A stretch of DNA of 11,420 nucleotides from Poronia punctata (GCA_022579005.1 MU402004.1:1-11420), one strand, 5' to 3'. Shown: positions 1 to 9,680, numbered from the stretch's first letter. Numbers and translations are program-made. The notes: generated by a model not told the origin, from the sequence alone.

Positions 1-519
1 ATATAAGCTTAAAAAGTTATAAAAGTATTAGTTAGTTTAAAAAATATAATTATATATTTAAAATGCTTATATTTTATTTAAAAAGCAGTTTTTTATTTAT
101 TACTATATTTAATTTAAATATAATAATAAATATTTTTAAAGTTTAGCTTTAAAAAAACTTTTGCTAACTTTAGCTTATTTATTATTTTTAATATAAAAAG
201 TAAAAAATACTTATTTTTTATAGTTACTTTATTTAAACTTTTATAATTAATATAAAGCTTTATAGTTTTTTTTTTAATATAAATAAAATAAAAGCTTTTA
301 TGTTTACTTTTAAGTATTATATATAGCTTATTTAAAAGTTTTTTTTAAAATACTTTTTAAGTACTTACTATTAAGCTTTTATAATAAAATAAATTAAATT
401 AAATAGTACTTATACTTTTTTTACTAAGTTTATTATATATTATGCTTTTTTAGCATTAATAACTTTTTTACTAACAGCTTAAAGTATATATATTAAAACG
501 CTTTAAAATACTTAAATAA
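1..519 (-). pseudogene. pol: Reverse transcriptase relic of copy A (partial)
   Basis: Corresponds to 8281-8804 of copy C and covers the fingers and early palm of a gypsy reverse transcriptase. On the minus strand, relics of the segments that read LCINYKSLNKVTIKNKY and FLKLNFKNAYYYI in copy C can be followed. The YLDD active site would lie to the left of the window start. The segment is about five bases shorter than in C, so besides RIP stops it carries at least one small indel. It is not expressed as a protein. Confidence 0.75.
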
Positions 520-1237
520 ATTAATTTTATTTTTAATATTAAGCTTATTATTAATTTTTAAAAATAGTAACTTTTTTTTAAAGCTAATACTTATATTTAT
601 TAAGTTAGCAATATATATTGCTTAATTATTAATTATATTTTTAATAAACTTTTTAAAATTTATTTTTTAGTATTTATTATAAAACTATTAAGTAAAAGCT
701 ATATTTAATAATATACTTAACTAATTTATTTTTAGCTATAATATTAAAAGCTTTAATATTTTTTGCTTTTTATATATTATATAAAATATTTATTTAAAAG
801 TTTATTTAGTTTTTTAAGCATTAACTATTTAAAAACTAGCTATATAAGCTATTTAATACTTTATTAGCTTTTTATTTAATTTTATTAATAAAAGCAATAA
901 AATATTTACTTTTTATAAATATTTTTTTTAAAGTTTTTATATATAATATTAACTTAAGCTTTTATATTTATATTTATAATAACTTTTTTTAGCTTTTGTT
1001 TATTACTTAAAAAAACTATAGCTGCTATTTAAAATAGCTTTATAATACTAAACGCTTTATAAAACTTTATTAAAGTAAATTAAATATATTAACTTATTTT
1101 AGCTTAGCTTTTAACTTTTTATTTTTAAAGTTTAATTAAGCTATTTAAATATTTTATACTTTACTTTTAAGCTATTTTAATAATTTTTATTTAACTTTAC
1201 TTAATTAGTAATTTAATACTAACTACTTATTTTTTAA

Positions 1238-1279
1238 GTAATATTTAGCTATATAGCTTTTTTTACTATAATAATAGTA
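1238..1279 (-). pseudogene. gag: gag zinc-knuckle relic of copy A
   Basis: Minus-strand match to the CCHC knuckle of copy C at 7520-7561. On the minus strand the four zinc ligands now read TAC, TAT, TAT and TAC, so all four codons have changed in the way RIP changes TGC, TGT, CAT and TGC. Copy C still keeps the last cysteine. The surrounding gag relic covers roughly 1150-2450 but has no other motif I can name. Confidence 0.6.
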
Positions 1280-2509
1280 CTTTATAAAGCTATTATTAAT
1301 ATATGCTAATTTACTTTAGTTTTAATTTATTTATTATTTTAATAAATTATTAATTTTTTTTTAAACTACTTAAGCGCTTTTAAGTTATTTACTAACTTTT
1401 TTTGCTTTAGTAAGCATTTAATATATTTTTGCTTTTATAATAGCTTATACTTTTTATTAGTATAATACTAAGTACTTTATTATTTTTTAGCTTTTTAATA
1501 TATTATTATTATATTATTAAGTAATATATGCTGCTTTATTAAAACTTTTTTTAATTTTTTTTAAAAGTTTATATTAATAATTAAAAACTAGTTAGCTATT
1601 ATTTTTTAATAATATAGCACTTTTTAGCTTTTAAACTAATACTTGCTAATAAAAAAAAAATCTTTTAAGTTTTTATTTTTTTATTATTAAAGCTTATATA
1701 ATTACTTTTAAAAAGTTTATTTAAATAGTTTTAAATTAACGTTTTTTTATTAAATAAACTTTTAAAAATTATTAAAAGTAGCTTTATTTTTTAAATTATT
1801 ATAATTTAATATATTTTAATAAAAATGCTAATTTATTTAAATATTAAACTTAGGTTATATTAAAGCTTATATAATTTATATTAAATTTTTATAGCTAAAC
1901 TTTTACTAATTGCTTTTTTTTATAGCTATAATTTAGTTTTTAATTTTTATAGTAATAGTATTTTATTTTAGCTGCTTATAATTATATATAAAAACTTTAG
2001 CGTTATTTTTATATTATAGCTTTTTTTATTTAATAAGTAGCTAAAGTAATTATAAGTTTTAATTTATTATATTAATAATTTAATTTAAAAAATTATTTTT
2101 TTAGCTTTTTAAACTTTTATAAAAACTATTATAATAAAAGCTTTTATTAAATAAGCTATTATATAATAGTAGCTTAAAATAAAAAAAATAGCTTTTATTT
2201 TTTTTAACTTTTTTAAAAGTTATTAGCTATTAGCTAATTATTTATTTTAATAAGTAGCATATTTTATTTTAAGTTTTTTAATTTACTATTTAGTTTTTTA
2301 CTTTTTTTATTATATTTATTATTACTTTTTTATTTTTAGCTATTTATAAATTAAGCTTAATTATTAGCTAGTTTTATTAATTTTTATTGCTTATTTTTAA
2401 TATTAGGTTTATTAAGCTTGTTTATATTATTACTAGTTATTTACTTAGTAGTTATAAACTATATTTAGTTTTTAGTTTAAATTTTTTTACTAAATATTAT
2501 ATTATAACT

Positions 2510-2766
2510 TAAAAATATAAAAATAAAAAAATATAAAAGTTTAAGTAATAAAGTAGTTATAAAGTAATATTGTTAGTAATTTTAAAAACTAAATATATTA
2601 AATAACTTTTAGTTAGTTAGCTAAGTAAATAACTAAACTAGCTAAAAAAATTTAAAAAAATATAACTAGCAAAGCCTTAGCTATTAGTTAGCATAGCTTT
2701 AGCTAATAAGTAGTTTGTACGTAAATAGCCTAGCAAATAGGTTCTTTAGCTAGGTGCCCTATTATA
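2510..2766 (-). repeat. 5' LTR of copy A (inner boundary approximate)
   Basis: Reverse complement of the first ~250 bases of copy C. The outer end at 2766 is set by alignment to the TGTAACAGGGCACC terminus of C. The inner end is a guess, because no 3' LTR is in the window to define it. The outermost ~90 bases (about 2680-2766) keep noticeably more CpA, TpG and CpC than the rest of copy A. Confidence 0.6.
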
Positions 2767-3096
2767 ACCTATTAATTGCTATAAAGGTACCTTATCCGTC
2801 TTTTACCTAATCAGATAACTTAAAATCAACAAAATTAACCCGCACAGCGCAAGGGAGCCTTATACACGTTGCATCTTTTACTGCCCTATATAAAAGCATT
2901 ATTATAAGCTATAAAGTAAAAATAAAAATAAATAAATAAAAAGCTTATAAGCTAGAGCTAAAGGTATTTTAATATATTTACTATTTTAAATGTGCATTAA
3001 AGTAAGTATATAGTTTAATAAAAGCACTTAGAAAAGTTAGCTTTAATATAGTGCAATAGAGAATATAGGTGCCTTAATAGTAATTAATAAGTGCCC
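2767..3096. other. Weakly RIP-mutated island outside the retrotransposon copies
   Basis: This ~330-base stretch begins where copy A ends. Its first half keeps CpA, TpG and CpG dinucleotides (for example around 2785-2885) that are almost missing elsewhere, so it was probably single-copy or too short to be strongly mutated. All frames contain stops and I find no recognisable protein, tRNA or other RNA gene. The right part (2910-3060) is again AT-rich. It may be ancestral host DNA or the remnant of another element's regulatory region. Confidence 0.4.
2887..2896 (+). promoter_or_regulatory. Possible TATA box (TATATAAAAG)
   Basis: A good TATA-box match preceded by CCC, within the less mutated island and followed by AT-rich DNA. 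In DNA this rich in A and T such matches arise easily. The only support is its position in a stretch that kept its original composition. No transcript or coding sequence can be linked to it. Confidence 0.15.
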
Positions 3097-4398
3097 TGTT
3101 AGGAATTCTTATAAAAGAATATATATATTATATTAAAAAAATAACTATAGTTAGCTATTTAAAAAAAACTATAATAGCTAAAATAAGCAAAAGCTATAGT
3201 TAAAGTAGTAAGTATATTATAAATTATATTATTTTAAATAAACTTAGCAATATAAAAAAAGTACTTATAATTATAAAATTTACAAAGTAGCTAAAAAAAG
3301 TCAACCTTATTAAAAGTTATATTAATAAAAAGCTATATAAGCTAAGTTAAATATATATTTAAATTAGCTCAAAAAATATACTACGCTTTAGTAAAAAGTA
3401 CTATAGTAATAGCTTTTAAAACTAAGCTATTAAGCTAGTTTTAAATAAAAAGCTAAAAGTTTAATTAAAGCTATATTAATATTAAGCTAATAAATAATAA
3501 ATAATTAATAAGTAATACTAATAACTTAAAAAGTAACTAAAGTGCTAAGTAAATAGTAAATATTAATTAATTTTTAATATATAGTAATATAATAAAGGTT
3601 TTTGTTTTAAAAAAATATAGCCTTTTTTTTAAAAGCAATAGCTTGCTAAAAAGCTAGCAAAGCTTTTTTAAAACAAAAAATATAATAACTTATATAAATA
3701 ATGCTTAGCGTAGCTATATAAGCTTTAAAGTTGTTAACTTTATAATATATATAGTTATTATAAAGAAAAAAACACATATATTTAAAAAAACAATATAGCA
3801 AATAATTTGCTAAGCAGCACTAATTAAAATTAGCAAAATTAAATAAAATTAATTAATATATATGCTTAAAAAATAAGCAGTAAAAATATAAAACAATAAG
3901 TATAATAGTTTATTTTATATTAAATATAGCTAGGCTTAAAAAGCTAGCAAATATAATAAATATAAAAATTAATATATATACTAGTAGCATAATAAATATA
4001 AAGTTTAATACTAAAAATGTTAATTTTTGCTAGTTACTTATTATTTTTATTATTAGCAGCAAAATTAGCAACTATATAATTAAAGCATAACTAATTAAAA
4101 TATAAACAAAAAAGCTATAAGTATATAAAGCTAATATAAAATAACTAAAAAAAAAGCATTATAGCAAGCGTACTTTAAAAAACTAGCAATAAAAGTAAAA
4201 AATATAAAAATAGTATTATATAAAAAAGTAAAAAGCTAATAACTAAACTTAAAATATATTATAATATAAGCTAGTAACTAAGCAACAATAAAGCGCAAAA
4301 TAAAAGTAGTTAATTAGCTAAAAATATAAAGCTTAAATTTTCTAAATATACTTATAAATGCTTTATTACTAAAAACTAGCAACTTAAAAAAAAGGCAA
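3097..4398. other. Unassigned RIP-mutated DNA between copies A and B
   Basis: About 1.3 kb of AT-rich sequence with the same CpA/TpG loss as the retrotransposons, which suggests it was once repeated DNA. It does not align with any part of copies A, B or C that I can see. No frame is open. In one plus-strand frame around 4190-4255, reading RIP-type stops as glutamine gives a basic stretch followed by IIQKSKKLITKL, faintly like the basic IQ-GG-LTV tail of fungal pogo/Fot1 transposases. No DDE motif or terminal inverted repeats were found, so this is a hint only. The hairpin at 3599-3679 lies inside it. Confidence 0.35.
3599..3679. repeat. Imperfect palindrome with 16-bp perfect outer arms
   Basis: TTTTTGTTTTAAAAAA at 3599-3614 is repeated in inverted orientation at 3664-3679. 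Inside, TTGCTA (3643-3648) pairs with TAGCAA (3655-3660), giving a second, smaller hairpin. The GTTTT/AAAAC signal in the arms makes this more than chance A/T runs. It could be a tiny MITE-like relic, a footprint of a larger element, or a fold-back sequence. Nothing links it to the retrotransposon. Confidence 0.5.
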
Positions 4399-4617
4399 TA
4401 TAATAAAGCACTTACTTATAAAACTTACTAGCTACGCTATTAATATATAAACTATATATAAGCTAAACTTATACTAAAGCTAGTTATACTTTTTTTTATT
4501 TTTTTAGCTAGTTTGGTTACTTACTTAGTTAACTAAATAAAAGTTATTTAATATACTTAGTTTTTAAAATTGCTAGCAATATTACCTTATAACTACTTTA
4601 TTGCTTTAACCCTTATA
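4399..4617 (+). repeat. 5' LTR of copy B
   Basis: Matches 6045-6267 of copy C, with a shorter first third (about 15 bases fewer before 4475). The right limit is where the internal deletion begins, so the LTR may originally have been slightly longer. It is more mutated than the LTR of C: the CpA-rich bases after the terminus have become TpA. Confidence 0.65.
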
Positions 4618-4685
4618 TATTGCTTAAAAAATAAGCTATTAGCGCTAAATTATTAGTTAAGCAAAGTTAAGTAAAAATTACTAAA

Positions 4686-4747
4686 ATAGCTTAAAAATAA
4701 AATATAAAATATTTAAATAGCTTAAAAATAAAATATAAAATATTTAA
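4686..4747 (+). repeat. 31-bp tandem duplication private to copy B
   Basis: Two identical 31-base units (4686-4716 and 4717-4747), followed by the start of a third (ATAGCTTA). Copies A and C have a single unit at the matching place (C: about 7622-7655). The duplication therefore arose in B. It adds a non-multiple of three to the relic frame. The two units are identical, which suggests the duplication is younger than most of the mutation. Confidence 0.8.
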
Positions 4748-5376
4748 ATAGCTTAGTTAAACTTTAAAAATAAAAAGTTAAAAGCTAAGCTAAAATAAAT
4801 TAATATATTTAGTTTATTTTAACAAAGTTTTATAAAATATTCAATATAATAAAGCTAATTTAAATAAAAACTATAGGTTTTTTAAGCAGTAAATAAAAGC
4901 TAAAAAAAGTTATTATAAATATAAATATAAAAATATATGTTAATATTATATATAAAAACTTTTAAAAAAAATATTTATAAAAAGCAAATATTTTATTACT
5001 TTTTTTAATAAAACTAAATAAAAAGGTAATAAAGTGCTAAGTAGCCTATATAGCTAATTTTTAAATAGTTAATAATTAAAAAATTAAAAAAGCTTTTAAG
5101 CAAATATTGTTATAATATATAAAAAGCAAAAAATACTAAAGCTTTTAATATTATAATTAAAAATAAGTTAATTAAAAATATTATTAAATATAGCTTTTAT
5201 TTAATAGTTTTATAATAAATATTAAAAAATAAAATTTAAATAGTTTACTAAAAACGTAGTTAGTAATTAAGCAGTATATGTTGCTAATTTAATAAGTCTA
5301 ACTATTAGGTTTTTTTTTAAAAAAGTTGCTATTTTTTAAAATTAATAATAAGCTTAGCACTAAAAATAAAATTAAT

Positions 5377-6044
5377 TTATTTAAATATTTTAAAGCGTTT
5401 TAGTATATATACTTTAAATTATTAGCAAAAAAGTTATTAGTGCAAAAAAAAGTATAATATATAATAAACTTAGTAAAAAAAGCATAAGTACTATTTAATT
5501 TAATTTATTTTACTATAAAAGCTTAATAGTAAGTATTTAAAAAGTAGTTTAAAAAAGCTTTTAAATAAGCTATATATAGTATTTAAAAGCAAATATAAAA
5601 GCTTTTATTTTATTTATATTAAATTTCTTTTTATAAAGCTTTATATTAATTATAAAAGCTTAAATAAAACAATTATAAAAAATAAATATTTTTTACTTTT
5701 TATATTAAAAATAATAAATAAGCTAAAGTTAGTAAAGGTTTTTTTAAAGCTAACTTTAAAAATGTTTATTATTATATTTAAATTAAATATAATAATAAGT
5801 AAAAAACTGCTTTTTAAATAAAATAAAAGCATTTTAAGTATATAATTATATTTTTTAAACTAATTAATATTTTTATAACTTTCTAAGCTTATATATATAA
5901 AGCATTAGCTAAGCTAGTAAATTATATTTATATAGTTTATTTAAATAATATTATAGTTTTTTAAAAAAAGTAAAAAAAATATAAAAAGCACTTTTAATTA
6001 GTTTATAAATAATTGGTAAAGTATTAACTATTTATAAAGCTATT
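5377..6044 (+). pseudogene. pol: Reverse transcriptase relic of copy B
   Basis: Aligned with 8281-8954 of copy C in the same relative frame. The active-site segment reads YLNN at 5938-5949, that is YLDD with both GAT codons changed to AAT. Many TAA/TAG codons interrupt the frame. The relic stops at 6044, where copy C is inserted about 95 bases after the active site. The antisense strand of 5650-5832 happens to be open for 60 codons; I regard that as an artefact of low complexity, not a gene. Confidence 0.85.
6040..6044 (+). repeat. Putative 5-bp target-site duplication (CTATT) of copy C
   Basis: Copies B and C are alike up to ...AAAGCTATT. B then switches to TGTAACAGGGCACC (the LTR start) while C continues its reverse-transcriptase sequence at 8955. 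The break falls exactly at the expected TG terminus, which makes CTATT the left half of the target duplication. The right half should follow the 3' LTR of copy C, outside the window. Confidence 0.6.
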
Positions 6045-6300
6045 TGTAACAGGGCACCTAGCTAAAAAAGCTATCTGCGCACAGACTACCTATTAGCTAA
6101 AGCTACGCTAACTAATAGCTAAAGCTTTGCCAGTTATACCTTTTTTAATCCTTTTAGCTAGTTTAGTTACCTACTTAGCTAACTAAATAAAAGTTATTTA
6201 ATATACCTAGTTTTTAAAATTGCTAGCAACATTACCTTATAACTACCTTATTGCTTAAACCCTTATACTCTTTTATTTTTATATTTTTAAGTTATAACGC
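6045..6300 (+). repeat. 5' LTR of copy C (inner boundary approximate)
   Basis: The outer end is fixed by three independent junctions (2766, 4399 and 6045). Fungal gypsy LTRs usually begin TGT and end ACA; the inner end is estimated from where gag-like sequence could begin, since no 3' LTR is available for comparison. The first ~100 bases keep many CpA and TpG dinucleotides. I could not place a convincing primer-binding site; TTAGCAAAAGGATTT near 6310 (possibly TGG before mutation) is only a candidate. Confidence 0.65.
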
Positions 6301-6349
6301 AATATTTAGCAAAAGGATTTAAACTAAAAACTAAGCATAGTTTACAACT

Positions 6350-7640
6350 GCTAAGCAAATAACTAGCAATAATATAAACAAGCTTAATAAACCTAATACT
6401 AAAAATAAGCAATAAAAACTAAAAAAACTAGCTAATAGTTAAGCTAAATTTATAAATAACTAAAAATAAAAAAGTAATAATAAACGCAATAAAAAAAGCA
6501 AAAAACCTAATAGCAAACTAAAAAACTTAAAATAAAATATGCTACTTATTAAAATAAATAATTAGCTAATAGCTAGCAACTTTTAAAAAAGTTAAAAAAG
6601 TAAAAGCTATTTTTTTTACTTTAAGCTGCTATTATATAGCAGCTTATTTAATAAAAGCTTTTATTATAATAGTTTTTATAAAAGTTTAAAAGGCTAAAAA
6701 AATAATCTTTTAAATTAGATTATTAATATAATAAACTAGAACTTATAATTGCTTTAGCTACTTGCTAAGCAAAAAAAGCTACAATATAAAAATAACGCTA
6801 AAGCTTTTATATATAACTATAAGTAGCTAAAGCAAAATACTACTGCTATAAAAATTAAAAACTAAATTGTAGCTATAAAAAAAAGCAATTAGCAAAAGCC
6901 CGGCTACAAAAATCTAATACAAATTATATAAGCCTTAACGCAAGCTAAGTTTAATATTTAAATAAATTAGCGTTTTTATTAAAATACGTTAAATTATAAC
7001 AACTTAAAAAATAAAGCTACTTTTAATAACTTTTAAAAGTTTATTTAATAAAAAAACGTTAACTTAAAGCTATTTAAATAAACTTTTTAAAAGTAATTAT
7101 ATAAGCTTTAATAATAAAAAAATAAAAACTTAAAAGATTTTTTTTTTTATTAGCAAGTATTAGTATAAAAGCTTAAAAGCGCTATATTATTAAAAAACAA
7201 TAGCTAACTAGCTTTTAACTATTAGTATAAACTTTAAAAAAAATTAAAAAAAGTCCTAGTAAAGCAGCATATATTGCTTAACAATATAGTTATAATATAT
7301 TAAAAAGCTAAAAAATAATAAAGTACTTAGTATTACGCTAATAAAAAGCATAAGCTGCTATAAAAGCAAAAATATGCTAAACGCTTGCTAAAGTAAAAAA
7401 AGTTAGTAAATAACTTAAAAGCGCCTAAGCAGTTTAAAAAAAAAACTAATAACTTATTAAAGTAATAAATAAATTAAAATTAAAGCAAATTAGCACATAC
7501 TAGCAACAGTTTTATAAAGTACTACTACTATAGCAAAAAAGGCTATATAGCTAAGTATTGCTTAAAAAATAAGCAGTTAGCGTTAAATTGCTAATTAAGC
7601 AAAGTTAAGCAAAAACTACTAAAATAGCTTAAAAATAAAG
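6350..7640 (+). pseudogene. gag: gag relic of copy C
   Basis: Would encode the structural nucleocapsid polyprotein of the retrotransposon particle. The secure part is the nucleic-acid-binding CCHC zinc knuckle at 7520-7561, now read YYYYSKKGYIAKYC. Undoing RIP at TAC, TAT, AGC and TAT gives the classical spacing C-x2-C-x4-H-x4-C, and the last TGC is intact. Downstream codons read as a lysine- and glutamine-rich tail, as expected after a knuckle. Upstream (about 6900-7500) the same frame reads as basic and glutamine-rich with many TAA/TAG codons, compatible with a gag capsid region but with no motif I can identify. The start codon cannot be placed. The knuckle frame differs from the pol frame by one base. 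Confidence 0.75.
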
Positions 7641-8280
7641 TATAAAATATTTAAGCAGCTTAGTTAAACTTTAAAAATAAAAAATTAAAAGCTAAGCTAA
7701 AGTAAGTTAATATATTTAATTTACTTTAATAAAGTTTTATAAAGCGTTTAGCACTACAAAGCTATTTTAAGCAGCAGCTATAGTTTTTTTAAGCAGCAAA
7801 CAAAAGCTAAAAAAAATTATTATAAATATAAATATAAAAGCTTAAATTAATATTATATATAAAAACTTTAAAAAAAAACACTTATAAAAAGCAAATATTC
7901 TACTGTTTTTATTAATAAAACTAAACAAAAAGCTAATAAAGTATTAAGCAGCTTATATAGCTAGTTTTTAAATAGTTAACGCTTAAAAAATTAAGCAAAC
8001 TTTTAAATAAATATTTTATATAATATATAAAAAGCTAAAAGCACTAAAGCTTTTAATATTATAGCTAAAAATAAGTTAGTTAAGTATACTATTAAATATA
8101 GCCTTTACTTAATAATTTTATAGCAAATACTAAAAAATAAATTTTAAAAAGTTTACTAAAAACGTAGTTAGCAGTTAAGCAGCATACGTTGCTAACTTAA
8201 TAAATATAAGTATTAGCTTTAAAAAAAAGTTACTATTTTTTAAAATTAATAATAAGCTTAATATTAAAAATAAAATTAAT
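7641..8280 (+). pseudogene. gag-pol junction and presumed protease interval of copy C
   Basis: In Ty3/gypsy elements the aspartic protease lies between the gag knuckle and reverse transcriptase, and this is the only space for it. The sequence continues as RIP-mutated coding-like DNA shared with copies A and B. I could not find a convincing D-T/S-G active site in any frame. The frame switches from that of the knuckle to that of pol somewhere in this interval. Confidence 0.4.
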
Positions 8281-9030
8281 TTACTTAAATATTTTAAAAC
8301 GTTTTAGCATATATACTTTAAGCTATTAGCAAAAAAGTTACTAGTGCTAAAAAAAACATAATATATAATAAACCTAGTAAAAAAAGCATAGGTACTGTTT
8401 AGCTTAATTTATTTTACTATAAAGGCCTAATAACAAGTGCTTAAAAAGTACTTTAAAAAAAACTTTTAAATAAGCTATATATAGCACTTAAAAGCAAATA
8501 TAAAAGCCCTAATTTTATTTATACTAAAAAAAAATAAAACTATAAAGCTTTGCATTAATTATAAAAGCTTAAATAAAGTAACTATAAAAAATAAGTATTT
8601 TTTACCTTTTATATTAAAAGTAATAAATAAGCTAAAGTTAGCAAAAGTCTTTTTAAAGCTAAACTTTAAAAATGCTTACTATTATATTTAAATTAAACGT
8701 AATAATAAATAAAAAACCGCTTTTTAAACAAAATATAAGTATTTTAAATATATAGTTATACTTTTTAAACTAACTAATACCTTTATAACTTTTTAAGCCT
8801 ATATATACAAAGCATTAGCTAAGCTAGTAAATTATATTTATATAGTTTATTTAAATAATATTATAGTTTTTTAAAAAAATAAAAAAAAACATAAAAAACA
8901 CTTTTAGTTAGTTTATAAGCAATTAGCAAAATATTAACTATTTATAAAGCTATTAAAGTATAAGTTTTTTAAAACTAAAATAAAGTTTTTAAAGTTTATT
9001 ATTATAACTAAAAAAATAAAAATAAATCTT
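8281..9030 (+). pseudogene. pol: Reverse transcriptase relic of copy C
   Basis: RNA-dependent DNA polymerase domain that would copy the element's RNA into DNA. In a single frame the gypsy landmarks follow one another. First come the pre-finger segment around 8281-8400 and the fingers reading ANIKALILFILKKNKTIKLC. LCINYKSLNKVTIKNKY follows (family form LCVDYRGLN-VTIKNRYPLP), then FLKLNFKNAYYYI (F-KLD-RNAY) and KTAF-TKY. Next is VILFKLTNTFITF (family VMPFGLTNAPATF), and last YLNN at 8848-8859, the YLDD catalytic motif with both aspartate codons turned GAT to AAT. Stops are all TAA or TAG where CAA, CAG, CGA or TGG would fit. There are no frameshifts. Catalytic loss makes it dead even without the stops. 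Confidence 0.93.
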
Positions 9031-9069
9031 TAAAAGGTTGCTACTATTTAAAAGTAAAAAGTACTAACT

Positions 9070-9680
9070 TTAATATATAATATATAAATATTTTTAAAGT
9101 TTATAAACTTTTATAAAAAGTTTATAGCTAAGTATGTAAATATTATAGCGCTAATTATAGCAATTTTAAAAAGTTATATCTTACTAAGCTACGTTTTTAA
9201 GTAAACCTTAAAAGCAAACTAAGTATTTAAAAATATAAAAAAAGCTTTTATATTAGTAACTACTTTTTGCTACTAAAATAGCTATTTAAATACTAAAGTA
9301 AAAATAAATATATTAACAAAAGCAATATTAAAAATATTATTACAACTTTATAAAAAAACGTAAAAACTAGTTGCTTATTAGTTATAAAAGCTTATAAATA
9401 TAAAAACTAAATAAGCAACAAGCTAATAAAAGCTTTTAGCAATTATAAAAAACTATAAGTACTAGTAGCAATATTTTAAAAAAATAAATAAAACCTTTAT
9501 AATATAAATAAATTATATAGCTTTAAAAAGCGTAGTTAACTTACTAGCGCAAAACTTTTAAAAAAAGCTTACTTACTAAGTATATAAGCTAGCATAGTTT
9601 AATTTTAATATAAAATACTAATTAAGCATATTAAACCTAGTAAATAAACTATTAAAAAAGCCAGATTATATAGCTAAAAA
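9070..9680 (+). pseudogene. pol: RT thumb/connection and RNase H relic of copy C
   Basis: Same frame as reverse transcriptase. FLKFINFYKKFI (9091-9126) matches the FLGFINFYRRFI segment that joins RT and RNase H in gypsy elements. The next recognisable parts are a KKAFILVTTF segment (family KKAF-TAPVL) and VKINILTKAI at about 9298-9327, where the AAT at 9307-9309 stands for the first RNase H aspartate (family ETDAS-YAIG). LVAY-L-KL and LAIIKNYKY-QYF then match the helices around the glutamate/aspartate centre. The domain ends near KPDYI at 9658-9672, corresponding to the LSRRPDY end typical of this domain. It would degrade the RNA strand of RNA-DNA hybrids. Confidence 0.88.

Larger units (their letters stand above)
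1..2766 (-). mobile_element. Copy A: RIP-mutated Ty3/gypsy LTR retrotransposon, 5' part
   Basis: This is a minus-strand copy of the same element as 6045-8804, collinear along its whole length: position 2766 pairs with 6045 and position 1 with about 8804, with only a few bases of net length difference. It therefore holds, reading leftward, the 5' LTR, gag, the protease interval and the first part of reverse transcriptase, and is cut by the window edge before the YLDD motif. The 5' terminus reads TATAATAGGGCAC on the minus strand where copy C has TGTAACAGGGCAC; both differences fit RIP. It is the most heavily mutated copy: almost every CpA and TpG outside the LTR end has become TpA. No reading frame is open. 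The five bases next to the terminus (2767-2771, ACCTA) would be the target duplication, but the other end is outside the window. Confidence 0.9.
4399..6044 (+). mobile_element. Copy B: RIP-mutated Ty3/gypsy element, internally deleted and interrupted
   Basis: Direct copy of the element at 6045 onward. Its start TATAATAAAGCACTTA differs from copy C's TGTAACAGGGCACCTA only by C-to-T and G-to-A changes. Positions 4399-4617 match the LTR; 4618 onward matches 7556 onward, so 6268-7555 of copy C (about 1.29 kb, most of gag) is missing. From 4618 the copy runs through the end of gag and reverse transcriptase to 6044, where homology with 8951-8954 stops because copy C is inserted. The rest of B, if kept, lies beyond C outside the window. 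The five bases before its start (GGCAA, 4394-4398) would be its target duplication. It carries a private 31-bp tandem duplication. Confidence 0.9.

Noticed and set aside
2785..2960. A possible protein-coding exon or tRNA in the less mutated island.
   Set aside because: All frames carry stops within short distance, and no cloverleaf arms or B-box could be matched.
3857..3880. GCTTAAAAAATAAGCAGT here matches the sequence just after the gag knuckle (7560-7577), hinting at another gag fragment.
   Set aside because: The match is about 18 low-complexity bases and neither flank continues as gag.
5650..5832. A 60-codon open frame on the minus strand rich in F, I, L and K.
   Set aside because: It is antisense to the reverse-transcriptase relic of copy B, has no ribosomal or splicing context, and its composition simply reflects A/T-rich DNA. 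The matching part of copy C codes on the other strand.
2755..6057. GTGCCCT at 2754-2760 and AGGGCAC at 6051-6057 look like terminal inverted repeats (hAT-like CAGGG ends) bounding one transposon.
   Set aside because: They point outward as the 5' LTR starts of two opposite copies (A and C). The coding relics inside each copy run away from each other and encode gypsy pol, and 4399 shows the same start in direct orientation.
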